Part shown: piece by piece, positions 7,294-14,499 of the stretch
Numbering within the stretch: position 1 is the stretch's first letter
How the letters are laid out: every line of letters begins with the position of its first letter
Assembly (NCBI GenBank): GCA_019894815.1
Contig: JAGXNU010000013.1
Location: 1 to 19,965, forward strand
Length of the DNA: 19,965 nt
Direction: 5' to 3'
Source: Promethearchaeota archaeon
GTDB lineage: Archaea > Asgardarchaeota > Lokiarchaeia > Sigyniarchaeales > SOKP01
Notes under the pieces: model-generated
The model's input: the letters and a program-made list of their open reading frames with translations, nothing else
Database searches by the model: none
What the model was told of the DNA's origin: nothing
Made by a program: the position numbers and the translations under genes

Positions 7294-8043
7294 TTACATC
7301 AAAGTTAATAAAAATATTATTAATGCCGTTAAAATTGGTATAGTTAAATCATCCCATGTGCTCGGTGAGAACATTTCAATTAAAGTTGCTAAAGCACTCG
7401 TAATTAAGGAGTACAACAATGCATCTACAAAACTAATGTGAGCTTGAGTAATAGGATTCGTGACTCCTAAGAAAGTGAAAGCAAAAAAACATAAGATAAA
7501 ACCACTTATGAAGAATGCTAAAGAGCCTTCCAGAGTCCTTATTCCTTTGATCCAAGGAATTTTAATATTATGCTTCCCATATCTTTTTCCAATAATTGAT
7601 GCTAACGTATCGGAAATTATCATCAATAAAATTGCGGAAAGTGGAAAATACATTTGAGATGGTGCAAAAATAACAAACGCAAGTAGTAATAATGTTATAG
7701 ACACACAATAGTGAAACGGTCCTTGAAGATATCCAACACGTTCTTCAGCTTCTTCTCCTATGGATTCGTATAATTCTTTTAATTGCTTTATTTTTGATTT
7801 TTTTGAACTCATGTATACTAACACGGTTAGAGAACCTGCGATTATTATAGCCCACCAAGGCCATTCAAAATAAGGTGTTGTTAATATACTTAATCCAGCA
7901 AATAGGTGCACTGCTTTTCGAGCTTGGAACTTCGAAATCTTATCTTTCTTTTTAAGATAAACGGGGATGAGAATCGTAGCGAAGACATATATATAAGTCA
8001 CTAATACTAACAGTAAATCAGATAATATACTCATAAAAATCAT
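7294..8043 (-). CDS. CTP-dependent lipid (polyprenol/phytol/diacylglycerol) kinase, SEC59/DGK1/VTE5 type
   Basis: A 249-residue membrane protein with about seven helices. It matches the dolichol kinase / phytol kinase / yeast diacylglycerol kinase family, related to CDP-lipid synthases. These enzymes use CTP to phosphorylate a lipid alcohol. Conserved points are RKAVH (42-46), the SDTLASIIGKRYG segment (144-156), GIRTLEGS (167-174) and E223 followed by STWDDLTIP (228-236). Next to three ether-lipid genes, likely substrates are geranylgeraniol (salvage), a dolichol-type polyprenol, or an archaeal lipid alcohol. The sequence does not choose between them. It is distinct from the CarS/DUF46 family that makes CDP-archaeol. 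The start could be TTG 8046, ATG 8043 or ATG 8034. The last has TGATGAT four bases upstream and may be the true one. Confidence 0.75.
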   Translation of the reverse strand: MIFMSILSDLLLVLVTYIYVFATILIPVYLKKKDKISKFQARKAVHLFAGLSILTTPYFEWPWWAIIIAGSLTVLVYMSSKKSKIKQLKELYESIGEEAEERVGYLQGPFHYCVSITLLLLAFVIFAPSQMYFPLSAILLMIISDTLASIIGKRYGKHNIKIPWIKGIRTLEGSLAFFISGFILCFFAFTFLGVTNPITQAHISFVDALLYSLITSALATLIEMFSPSTWDDLTIPILTALIIFLLTLM

Positions 8044-8206
8044 CAAAAAGTTTTTTTTTAGTTATAAAACGGTAATTTTACAATTGCTATTAAACAATTC
8101 CCACTTAAAATAATATTAAATGTTAGAATAGTAAAAATCATAAAAATCTGATCAAAATAACCTTAATAGATTTTTTTTGTCTAATTTTGTTTTTTTTTTG
8201 AAAACC

Positions 8207-8214
8207 TATAAATA
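8207..8214 (+). promoter_or_regulatory. BRE/TATA promoter of the MFS_2 transporter gene
   Basis: TATAAATA is preceded by AAAACC (8201-8206), a plausible BRE. It lies 45-52 bp before the ATG and predicts a transcript start near 8235. The leader carries AAGTGA (8247-8252), six bases before the start codon. The remainder of the 8047-8200 gap is AT-rich with T tracts at 8171-8178 and 8191-8199, and it must also hold the kinase promoter. Confidence 0.55.
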
Positions 8215-8231
8215 TTACATTAGTTAATTTA

Positions 8232-8246
8232 GATATACAATATATC
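8232..8246. promoter_or_regulatory. Dyad at the predicted transcript start of the transporter gene
   Basis: GATATA and TATATC form a perfect inverted repeat with a three-base centre (caa). It overlaps the predicted transcript start, where a bound repressor would block RNA polymerase. The octamer ATATACAA inside it recurs at 9747-9754 in the SCP2 promoter. Confidence 0.35.
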
Positions 8247-8258
8247 AAGTGAATATTA

Positions 8259-9641
8259 ATGACTGAACAACAAAAAATGAAATTTTCTGATGAGATTTCA
8301 ACCAAAAGGATGGTATTTTATTCTCTTGGTGGAATTAGTACTGGTTTATTGTTTGCTATGTGGGGTCAGATTCAATATTTTGCGGCTACTGTTCTTTTAA
8401 TCCCAACTTCAGTAATTCCCCTTATCTATTTGATTTATTCAATCATGGATGGGCTAAATGATCCAATAATTGGATATTTAGCTGATAAATCAAAGCGATT
8501 TACATCACGGTTTGGGAAAAGATTTCCATGGATTGTTACGGGTTTAATCATAGGACCTATATTGCTAATATTTAGCTTTATGCAAATTTCACCCAACCTT
8601 TTAACCACAGTAATATGGCTGATATTAATTATGGCTATTTATGAGATATTTATGACTTCAGTCGAAATCAATCAAATGGCGTTATTTCCCGATTTATTTC
8701 GGGAAGATGTTCATAGAAGGAAAGTAATTGTTATTGGGGCTATAATTGGTGGAATTGCTGCTATTATAACACAAGCACTAATTCCGAGATTCATAACATC
8801 ATTGGGTTATATCTGGACCGTAATTATCGTTGTAATTATAGCGTATATCTGTGCTGTACCTTTTATCCTTGCTATACGAGAATCCTCAAATATGAAAAAT
8901 TTTAGAGCAGAATTAGACAGTTCACAAAGAGGGTCATCACCGGTTGCTGAAGTGATTAAAAGGATTTTTAAGGATCGCTATTGGATGGCTATTACTATTG
9001 CGGGGTTTGCTTGGTCTATAAGCGGTGCTTGTTTTTTATATGGGTTAAATTTTTATGTCCAACATTCGCTAGGTTTAGAAATCGGTGCTACAGCTCTACC
9101 TCTCTTAATGGTTTATGCCGTAGGATTTCTTCTTGCTCCTTTATGGACATGGATTTCCAAAAAGATTGGTGTAAGAAATGCTTACTTAGCCGGAATGCTA
9201 TGCAATATTGTAGCTTATTTAATCTTAGTTTTTGTTACTGATTTATCCAGCTTGACTTTAGTTTTTGTGTTTGCTGGTGTCGGATTTAGTGCCACTTCTG
9301 GAGTAATTTTTAGTTTGTTGAGAGCAGAAGGAATAGATAATGCTACGGTAAATTCAGGAAAAAGGGAAGAAGGAAGTTATTCAGGGATATATAAAATTTT
9401 CACAGCGTTTTCATACTTTTTCCAGAGTATTATCTTTGCCGTCGTAGCAGGATTTACGGGTTACAATCCTCTACTTGGAGTTAGCAACAGTGAAATAGCA
9501 AAATTTGGTTTATTATTTCAAATGTCCATAATTCCAATGATTATTACAATAATTGGGACTGTCGCTTTTTTCTTCTTGTACAAGGTGTCAAAGGAAGAAG
9601 CGAAAGAAAACAAGCTTAAAATAGAAGAAATGAATCTTTAA
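8259..9641 (+). CDS. GPH/MFS_2-family cation symporter (MelB-like)
   Basis: A 460-residue transporter with about twelve membrane helices. The family signature DGLNDPIIGYLADKSK (64-79), followed by SRFGKRFPW (83-91), is the helix 2-3 loop of glycoside-pentoside-hexuronide:cation symporters such as MelB. D64 and D68 match the cation/sugar-site acids of that helix. A second family mark is GKREEGSYSG in the cytoplasmic loop before the last helices. Known members move sugars or sugar acids with Na+ or H+. The same MFS_2 family includes the animal lysophospholipid carrier MFSD2A, so a lipid substrate cannot be excluded. It is divergent from the lipid block and 137 bp upstream of an SCP2 gene. It has its own promoter, a dyad at the transcript start, and a T10 terminator at 9660. 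Substrate unknown. Confidence 0.82.
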   Translation: MTEQQKMKFSDEISTKRMVFYSLGGISTGLLFAMWGQIQYFAATVLLIPTSVIPLIYLIYSIMDGLNDPIIGYLADKSKRFTSRFGKRFPWIVTGLIIGPILLIFSFMQISPNLLTTVIWLILIMAIYEIFMTSVEINQMALFPDLFREDVHRRKVIVIGAIIGGIAAIITQALIPRFITSLGYIWTVIIVVIIAYICAVPFILAIRESSNMKNFRAELDSSQRGSSPVAEVIKRIFKDRYWMAITIAGFAWSISGACFLYGLNFYVQHSLGLEIGATALPLLMVYAVGFLLAPLWTWISKKIGVRNAYLAGMLCNIVAYLILVFVTDLSSLTLVFVFAGVGFSATSGVIFSLLRAEGIDNATVNSGKREEGSYSGIYKIFTAFSYFFQSIIFAVVAGFTGYNPLLGVSNSEIAKFGLLFQMSIIPMIITIIGTVAFFFLYKVSKEEAKENKLKIEEMNL

Positions 9642-9659
9642 AGATTTTATCAATAATTA

Positions 9660-9669
9660 TTTTTTTTTT
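9660..9669 (+). terminator. T10 tract after the transporter gene
   Basis: Ten T residues begin 18 bases after the transporter stop codon. With a separate promoter just downstream, this suggests the transporter and the SCP2 gene are transcribed apart. Confidence 0.5.
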
Positions 9670-9725
9670 ATCTATCACTCTTTTATTAAATTTATTTCAA
9701 AAAAATTGATAAATAAAATTGCATT

Positions 9726-9733
9726 TTTAAATA
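9726..9733 (+). promoter_or_regulatory. TATA box of the small SCP2 gene
   Basis: TTTAAATA lies about 55 bp before the likely start codon at 9791. It predicts a transcript start near 9755, just after the perfect palindrome at 9737-9752. Confidence 0.5.
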
Positions 9734-9736
9734 GAA

Positions 9737-9752
9737 GTATATTATAATATAC
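9737..9752. promoter_or_regulatory. Perfect 16-bp palindrome in the SCP2 promoter
   Basis: GTATATTATAATATAC is fully self-complementary and sits between the TATA box and the predicted transcript start. This is the classic position for a dimeric repressor. The G and C at its ends make it less likely than a pure A/T palindrome to be chance. Confidence 0.45.
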
Positions 9753-9778
9753 AACATATATTAAAAAAGAATATTGAG

Positions 9779-10204
9779 ATGAATTTACACATGGTTGATG
9801 AAAACTTAATAAAAGAATTAAAGGAAATGAGAGAAAAGGGGGCAGGTCAACCCTCTGATGCTTTAAAAATGTATGAGTTTGTCAAGCAAGTTGCTGCAGA
9901 AGATGAAGACTTAAAAGAAGAACTTGAAGATATGGATGAAACTAAAGTTCAAATGATTGTCACTGACGCTGATTATAAATATTATGTCATTTTAGGTAAA
10001 GGAAAATTCGATTATGCAGAAGGAGAAGTTGAAGACCCTGGAGTAACAATGTCGGCTAACGGTGCAACTTGGGCAGGGTTAGGATCAGGTGAACTTGATT
10101 CAACAAGCGCTTACATGTCCGGAGATTTAGTTATCGAAGGAAATCTTCAAGATGCCATCGCATATGGCGAAATTTTAGCAATGGCAATGGAAAATATGGA
10201 ATAA
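9779..10204 (+). CDS. Small acidic SCP2 (sterol carrier protein 2) domain protein
   Basis: A protein of 137 or 141 residues consisting of one SCP2 domain, a fold with a hydrophobic tunnel that binds lipids or acyl chains. Recognisable parts are a strand segment KYYVILGKGKFDY (67-79), DPGVTMSANGATWAGLGSGE (85-104), in which the usual D/G-rich turn precedes a helix, and the C-terminal MSGDLVIEGNLQDAIAY (113-129), close to the family pattern G-x-hydrophobic-x-hydrophobic-x-G-x-hydrophobic. It is strongly acidic and lacks a signal peptide or membrane segment, so it should be cytosolic. The likely start is ATG 9791, because GAGATGA (9776-9782) lies eight bases before it. ATG 9779 overlaps that site. 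The gene stands alone with its own promoter, a palindrome and a T10 terminator. Ligand unknown. Its position near lipid genes invites a lipid-carrier role. Confidence 0.78.
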   Translation: MNLHMVDENLIKELKEMREKGAGQPSDALKMYEFVKQVAAEDEDLKEELEDMDETKVQMIVTDADYKYYVILGKGKFDYAEGEVEDPGVTMSANGATWAGLGSGELDSTSAYMSGDLVIEGNLQDAIAYGEILAMAMENME

Positions 10205-10236
10205 AACCTACTTACTTTATTTTAACAAATATTGCC

Positions 10237-10246
10237 TTTTTTTTTT
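10237..10246 (+). terminator. T10 tract after the small SCP2 gene
   Basis: Ten T residues start 33 bases after the stop codon and are followed by more T-rich sequence. This is consistent with archaeal intrinsic termination. Confidence 0.5.
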
Positions 10247-10282
10247 GTTTATTTATTTTTCTGATTCAGCTAATTCACTTCA

Positions 10283-10290
10283 TATAAAAA
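10283..10290 (+). promoter_or_regulatory. TATA box of the first Gfo/Idh/MocA gene
   Basis: TATAAAAA lies 57-64 bp before the ATG at 10347. It predicts a transcript start near 10311 and a leader of about 36 bases. A second candidate, TTATAATC at 10292-10299, would give a shorter leader. Confidence 0.35.
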
Positions 10291-10346
10291 TTTATAATCG
10301 CAATATAATTTAAATGATTATCAAAAAATGATGATATAAATTTTTT

Positions 10347-11603
10347 ATGCTACGTGTAGGAATCATTGGAACAGGAGATATTGCCAATCTAAACATACAA
10401 GGCTATATCCATTCTCAAGATGCTGAATTGGTTGCTGTGAGTGATATTGATGTTTCTAACGTGGGAGAAAAGTTAGAAAGGTGGGGACTTCGAACTTTAA
10501 AAATATATACTGATTTTAAAAAAATGATAGATCATGAGAATCTTGATATTATAGAAATCCTTACTCCTCATCACCTTCATTATCCAATGACTGAATACGC
10601 GGCTAAAGCAGGAATACTTGGAATCTCGGTTCAAAAACCCTTGGCTCACACTATTACCGATTGTGAAAGAATGATTAAAATTTGTGAAGAAGAAAATGTA
10701 AAATTAAAACTATATGAAAATTTCAGATTTTATCCTCCTTATCTTAGAGCTAAAGAGTTATTAGATAGTGGGATAATAGGAGAACTTCTTAGTTTTAGAA
10801 TCAATACGATCTTAACAGGAGGTCCAAGCATGCCCAGAGGGCTTAAATCTCTCACATGGCGAATTAAAGTAGACACTTGTGGTGGTGGGCCATTAGTGTA
10901 CGATGATGGAATTCATAAATTTTCATTAGCATTATGGCTGATGGGGCAACAGAAAGTTGAAAAATTGCACGGATGGATTGATTATTTTACTTCAGTCATG
11001 GATGCGCCAAGTTATATGCTTTGGAAATATCCAAGCCAAAATCCTAATGAACCTCCCAAATACGGTACGATGCAATTTACGATGGCTACAAATGTCTACT
11101 ATCCAAGCAATTATTATGATTGTGACGAATTCATTGAAATTTCGGGTACTAAAGGAATCATGTGGTTAAATCAATGTACTTCAGGAGGTAATTTTGTATC
11201 TAAAAGTCTTGAAAATCCTCCAATTGTAACTTATGTTGATGGCGAAGTGAAGAGTTATGGAAAAGATCTACCTAGAGATTGGAGATATTCCTTTATTAAT
11301 TCCACTGAGCATTTCATAAAAGTAATAAAAGAAGGAGGAACACCCATATACACTGGCGAACAAGGAAGAGACTTGTGTATATTTGCAAAAATGCCGTATA
11401 TTTCACATCAACAAAAAAGAACTGTAACATGGAATGAGATTACAGCAGAAAATGAGCAAAATCAATCGTGCTACGTAAAACAACCCGTTAATCTTGTCGA
11501 AGGAGGATTGACTAAGTATAATAGAAGATCAAGATCCGATCTAAGAAAAGGGATAAAACAGGGTTTGGAACATAATGTGTTCAAATATCAATATGAGGAA
11601 TAA
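10347..11603 (+). CDS. Gfo/Idh/MocA-family NAD(P)-dependent oxidoreductase
   Basis: A 418-residue dehydrogenase of the glucose-fructose / myo-inositol / rhizopine family. The N-terminal Rossmann fold has GIIGTGDIA (5-13). The family Lys is K97 in SVQKPLA (94-100), the usual E-K-P here being Q-K-P. The catalytic D-x-G-x-H is D186-D-G-I-H190. Family members oxidise or isomerise hydroxyls of sugars, sugar acids and inositols; the substrate here cannot be read. It carries a basic C-terminal tail of about 45 residues (from about 374) that its paralogue lacks. It faces that paralogue (11611-12717) tail to tail with only seven bases between stops. Shared motifs include DIIEIL, VQKP, YENF, NYY-x-x-DEFIE and W-x-YSFIN, so the pair came from one duplication. 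Confidence 0.82.
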   Translation: MLRVGIIGTGDIANLNIQGYIHSQDAELVAVSDIDVSNVGEKLERWGLRTLKIYTDFKKMIDHENLDIIEILTPHHLHYPMTEYAAKAGILGISVQKPLAHTITDCERMIKICEEENVKLKLYENFRFYPPYLRAKELLDSGIIGELLSFRINTILTGGPSMPRGLKSLTWRIKVDTCGGGPLVYDDGIHKFSLALWLMGQQKVEKLHGWIDYFTSVMDAPSYMLWKYPSQNPNEPPKYGTMQFTMATNVYYPSNYYDCDEFIEISGTKGIMWLNQCTSGGNFVSKSLENPPIVTYVDGEVKSYGKDLPRDWRYSFINSTEHFIKVIKEGGTPIYTGEQGRDLCIFAKMPYISHQQKRTVTWNEITAENEQNQSCYVKQPVNLVEGGLTKYNRRSRSDLRKGIKQGLEHNVFKYQYEE

Positions 11604-11610
11604 AGGTATA

Positions 11611-12717
11611 TTAAATCATATCATCAAGGTATATATCTCGACCTAATTCTGCTGATTTTATAGCAGCTAAATTAAATCTTAACACATTTCTAGCTTGTTC
11701 TCCAGATAATATTGGTTCCTTATTACCTTTAGCAACTTCAATCAAATGTTGAGTAGCATTAATGAAACTATATTTCCAATCTAATTCAAAATCACTTATA
11801 CTCTCAACTTTTCCATCCCTAATTAATACAATTGGAGCAAAAATTTTTGAACTTGTCATTACATTTCCAATAGATGTACCTTGATTAATCTTCATTAATC
11901 CACGACTTGCTATTACTTCAATGAATTCATCCGTGTTATAATAATTTGAAGGGATTTTCATTTCTGGCATTAGCACAAATTCCATGTTACCGTATTTAGG
12001 AACGAGTTGCCCATCTTTTTCTTTACATTTCCACATTACATAAGCGGGTGCATCGATTCCAGAAAAAAAATCTGTCCAAGCAAAAACCTTCTCAATTTCT
12101 TCATTGAAAATCCAATATCCTAATGCAAAAGCATGCCACCCATTATCAAATAGTATGGGGGATCCATTTTTTGAGCCCCCGATCTGTTTTGGATCCCTTC
12201 TCCAAGCATTAGCACTTTTTGGAACTTCCCATCCACCTTTGGTTCCAATTGCAACTTTGATTCTAATTGAAGATATTTCCCCTATATAATCCTCGTCTAA
12301 CAATGCTTTAGCTTTCATAATATGTGGTGCAAAGAAAAAATTTTCATACACAGATAATAATGAACCCGATTTTAAACAAGCTTTAATCATATCATCTGCT
12401 TCTCCTAATGTTAGAGCCATAGGTTTTTGCACTGAAATAACTTTTATACCCTTCTTTGCAGCGTAGAAAGTTACCTCGGCGTGAAGATAATGAGGTAATA
12501 AGATCTCAATAATATCTAAATCCTCTTTATCTAGCATTTCTTTATAATCGGAATAAATTGGAATGTTTTCATCTAATTTGAATTTTTGAATTTTCTCTCT
12601 TGCTTTCTCTTTAGTCCTATTGCATAGAGCAACAACTTTAGCATCCGTATTATTCAGATAACCGAGAATGTGTAAATCGAAAATTACTCCTGTTCCTATG
12701 ATTCCAACATTTAGCAT
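11611..12717 (-). CDS. Gfo/Idh/MocA-family NAD(P)-dependent oxidoreductase, paralogue
   Basis: A 368-residue relative of the preceding gene. GIIGTGVI (5-12) binds the cofactor, K98 lies in SVQKPMA (95-101), and D191-N-G-W-H195 is the catalytic D-x-G-x-H. A segment GTKGGWEVPKSANAWRRD (158-175) differs from the matching loop of its partner. This suggests a different or larger substrate pocket. The length is typical of the family and there is no C-terminal tail. A TATA-like TATATTTA at 12737-12744 (minus) is centred about 24 bp before the ATG, so the message may be leaderless. A 17-bp A/T palindrome lies between that box and the start. The divergent neighbour is the IlvD/Edd dehydratase. Together these suggest oxidation and dehydration of a sugar or sugar acid, but that is inference. 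Confidence 0.82.
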   Translation of the reverse strand: MLNVGIIGTGVIFDLHILGYLNNTDAKVVALCNRTKEKAREKIQKFKLDENIPIYSDYKEMLDKEDLDIIEILLPHYLHAEVTFYAAKKGIKVISVQKPMALTLGEADDMIKACLKSGSLLSVYENFFFAPHIMKAKALLDEDYIGEISSIRIKVAIGTKGGWEVPKSANAWRRDPKQIGGSKNGSPILFDNGWHAFALGYWIFNEEIEKVFAWTDFFSGIDAPAYVMWKCKEKDGQLVPKYGNMEFVLMPEMKIPSNYYNTDEFIEVIASRGLMKINQGTSIGNVMTSSKIFAPIVLIRDGKVESISDFELDWKYSFINATQHLIEVAKGNKEPILSGEQARNVLRFNLAAIKSAELGRDIYLDDMI

Positions 12718-12720
12718 GAT

Positions 12721-12737
12721 AATTAAAATTTTTAATT
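12721..12737. promoter_or_regulatory. 17-bp A/T palindrome before the second Gfo/Idh/MocA gene
   Basis: AATTAAAA and TTTTAATT flank a single central base. The site lies between the TATA-like box and the ATG of the minus-strand gene, an operator position. It contains only A and T in an AT-rich gap, so chance is a serious alternative. Confidence 0.25.
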
Positions 12738-12762
12738 AAATATAACAACTATGGTTCTTTGA

Positions 12763-12770
12763 TATTTAAA
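12763..12770 (+). promoter_or_regulatory. TATA box of the IlvD/Edd gene
   Basis: TATTTAAA is about 55 bp before the TTG start at 12821. It predicts a transcript start near 12791 and a leader that includes GAGG (12804-12807) and GGTG (12810-12813). Confidence 0.4.
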
Positions 12771-12820
12771 AAATACAGAACTAAATTTAATTTCTCATTT
12801 AAAGAGGATGGTGTTTTTCA

Positions 12821-14479
12821 TTGAATAAAGATTTAGATATTAGAAAAGCATATGAAAGAGCATTATTTCACGGTTGTGGTTTTTCAAACGAAGACCTAAC
12901 CAAGTCAAAGATAGCGATTGTAAATTCTTGGAGCGAGATCAATCCAGGACATGTGCATTTACGTGATTTAGCAAGTATTATAAAGGATAGTATTAAAGAA
13001 ATGGGATCTACACCCATGGAATTCAATACTATAGGTTCTTGCGATGGTATTGCAAATTCTGGAAACAATTCTAGATATATATTGCCATCCCGAGAAGTCA
13101 TTGCTAATTCTATTGAATGTACGATTAAAGCATATAATTTCGATGGGATGGTAATGCTCTGTTCATGTGATAAAATAATTCCAGGGATGTTAATGGCAGC
13201 TGCAAGGTGTAACATCCCAACTATATTCGTAACTGGGGGTATTATGGAACCTAAACATTTCAATGACGGTCCATTAAAAGGAAGAACTTTTGTCACATCT
13301 GATATTAAAGAAGCAATTGGAGAATATAAAATCGGTAAACTAACTAAAGAAGAATTTAAATTGATTGAAGAACAGACGTGTTGTAGTGCTGGAGCGTGTA
13401 ATATGATGGGAACTGCGAATACGATGGCTTGCATTGTGGAAGCAATGGGTCTTTCATTACCAGATTGTGCAACCATGAGTGCTATAAGTGAAGAGAGAAA
13501 AATATTATGTAAAGAATCTGGAAAGTGTATAGTAGAATTGATAAATAAAAATATTGAAGCTCTTGATTTGATAACTGATCAATCTATAGAGAATGCCATT
13601 AAAGTAGCATTAGCATTTGGAGGTTCCAGTAATATGATACTTCACATGAGCGCTTTATCTCGCGAAATAGGGGGGAATTTAAATCATTTTGATTTTGATG
13701 AGTTAAGTAAAGCGACACCCTTATTGGCAAAATTTAAACCTGCATCTGAATATAATATTTCAGATTTTTATGAAGCTGGAGGCATAAAAGTCTTGATGAA
13801 AAAAATGTCTAAATTATTGGATTTAACAACAAATTCCGTTTTAGGATTAAAACTTAAAGATTATCTAGATTTAGTTAAGATCGAGGATCATCAGATAATT
13901 CGTAATTTAGATGATCCATTAAATCAAGAGGGATGCATTGCGGTACTAAAAGGTAATTTAGCACCAGAAGGAGCTATAATTAAACAAAGTGCAGTAATAA
14001 ATGAGATGCGAGCTCATAAAGGACCTGCTAAGGTTTTTGATTGTGAAGAAGATGTCAAGGAAGCTTTATTATCTGGAAGAGTAAGGGAAGGGGATGTTTT
14101 AGTGATAAGATACGAGGGTCCTAAAGGATCTCCAGGCATGCGAGAATTATCGATTCCTGCTGCGATTCTGATTGGCATGGGTTTAGGTAATAGTGTTGCA
14201 ATGATAACTGATGGAAGATATTCAGGTGCAACTAGAGGTCCTTGTATTGGACATGTTTGTCCAGAAGCCTATGAAGGGGGACCAATAGCAATTGTCAAAG
14301 ATGGAGATATTATAGAAATAGATATTAATAGTCGTAAGTTAAATATCCTAATCGATGAAAATGAAATAAAAAGCAGATTTACAAAATGGAAAAGACCTAA
14401 CCAAGAAGTATTATCTGGTTATTTACACACATATAGAAAAATAGTGAGCTCAGCGAAATTCGGAGCTTATATAGATTAA
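12821..14479 (+). CDS. IlvD/Edd-family dehydratase (dihydroxy-acid or sugar-acid dehydratase)
   Basis: A 552-residue Fe-S dehydratase. It removes water from a 2,3-dihydroxy acid: either the valine/isoleucine precursor (IlvD) or a sugar acid such as a gluconate- or xylonate-type substrate. Motifs are NSWSEINPGHVHL (35-47), CDGIA (74-78, its Asp in the metal-binding position), SCDKIIPGML (115-124, with ligand C116 and the Lys that is carbamylated in relatives), GACNMMGTANTM (191-202, ligand C193), GPKGSPGMRE and ITDGRYSGATRGPCIGH near the C-terminus. PGHVHL and the full length resemble IlvD. GACNMMGTA is closer to the sugar-acid branch than the usual GACGGMYTA, and the neighbours are sugar-type oxidoreductases. 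The start is TTG, supported by GGTG seven bases upstream; no in-frame ATG lies nearby. An M28 peptidase gene follows within 20 bases. Confidence 0.85.
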   Translation: MNKDLDIRKAYERALFHGCGFSNEDLTKSKIAIVNSWSEINPGHVHLRDLASIIKDSIKEMGSTPMEFNTIGSCDGIANSGNNSRYILPSREVIANSIECTIKAYNFDGMVMLCSCDKIIPGMLMAAARCNIPTIFVTGGIMEPKHFNDGPLKGRTFVTSDIKEAIGEYKIGKLTKEEFKLIEEQTCCSAGACNMMGTANTMACIVEAMGLSLPDCATMSAISEERKILCKESGKCIVELINKNIEALDLITDQSIENAIKVALAFGGSSNMILHMSALSREIGGNLNHFDFDELSKATPLLAKFKPASEYNISDFYEAGGIKVLMKKMSKLLDLTTNSVLGLKLKDYLDLVKIEDHQIIRNLDDPLNQEGCIAVLKGNLAPEGAIIKQSAVINEMRAHKGPAKVFDCEEDVKEALLSGRVREGDVLVIRYEGPKGSPGMRELSIPAAILIGMGLGNSVAMITDGRYSGATRGPCIGHVCPEAYEGGPIAIVKDGDIIEIDINSRKLNILIDENEIKSRFTKWKRPNQEVLSGYLHTYRKIVSSAKFGAYID

Positions 14480-14499
14480 AATTGCATACCGTGATTAAA

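Noticed and set aside
7157..7441. Plus-strand open frames across the kinase-reductase gap
   Set aside because: They overlap both lipid genes on the opposite strand and encode compositionally odd, motif-free peptides.
8142..8175. Inverted repeat AAAAATCT / AGATTTTT with an 18-base spacer
   Set aside because: Nearly all A/T, long loop, and located in a low-complexity divergent promoter gap; chance is the simplest explanation.
11603..11634. Direct repeat AAGGTATAT twice near the converging stops of the oxidoreductase pair
   Set aside because: Nine bases, one copy partly inside a coding end; too short to distinguish from chance.
12868..13476. Long open frame on the minus strand inside the IlvD/Edd gene
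   Set aside because: It is fully antisense to a well-supported gene, its product shows no recognisable motif, and no promoter or ribosome site supports it.
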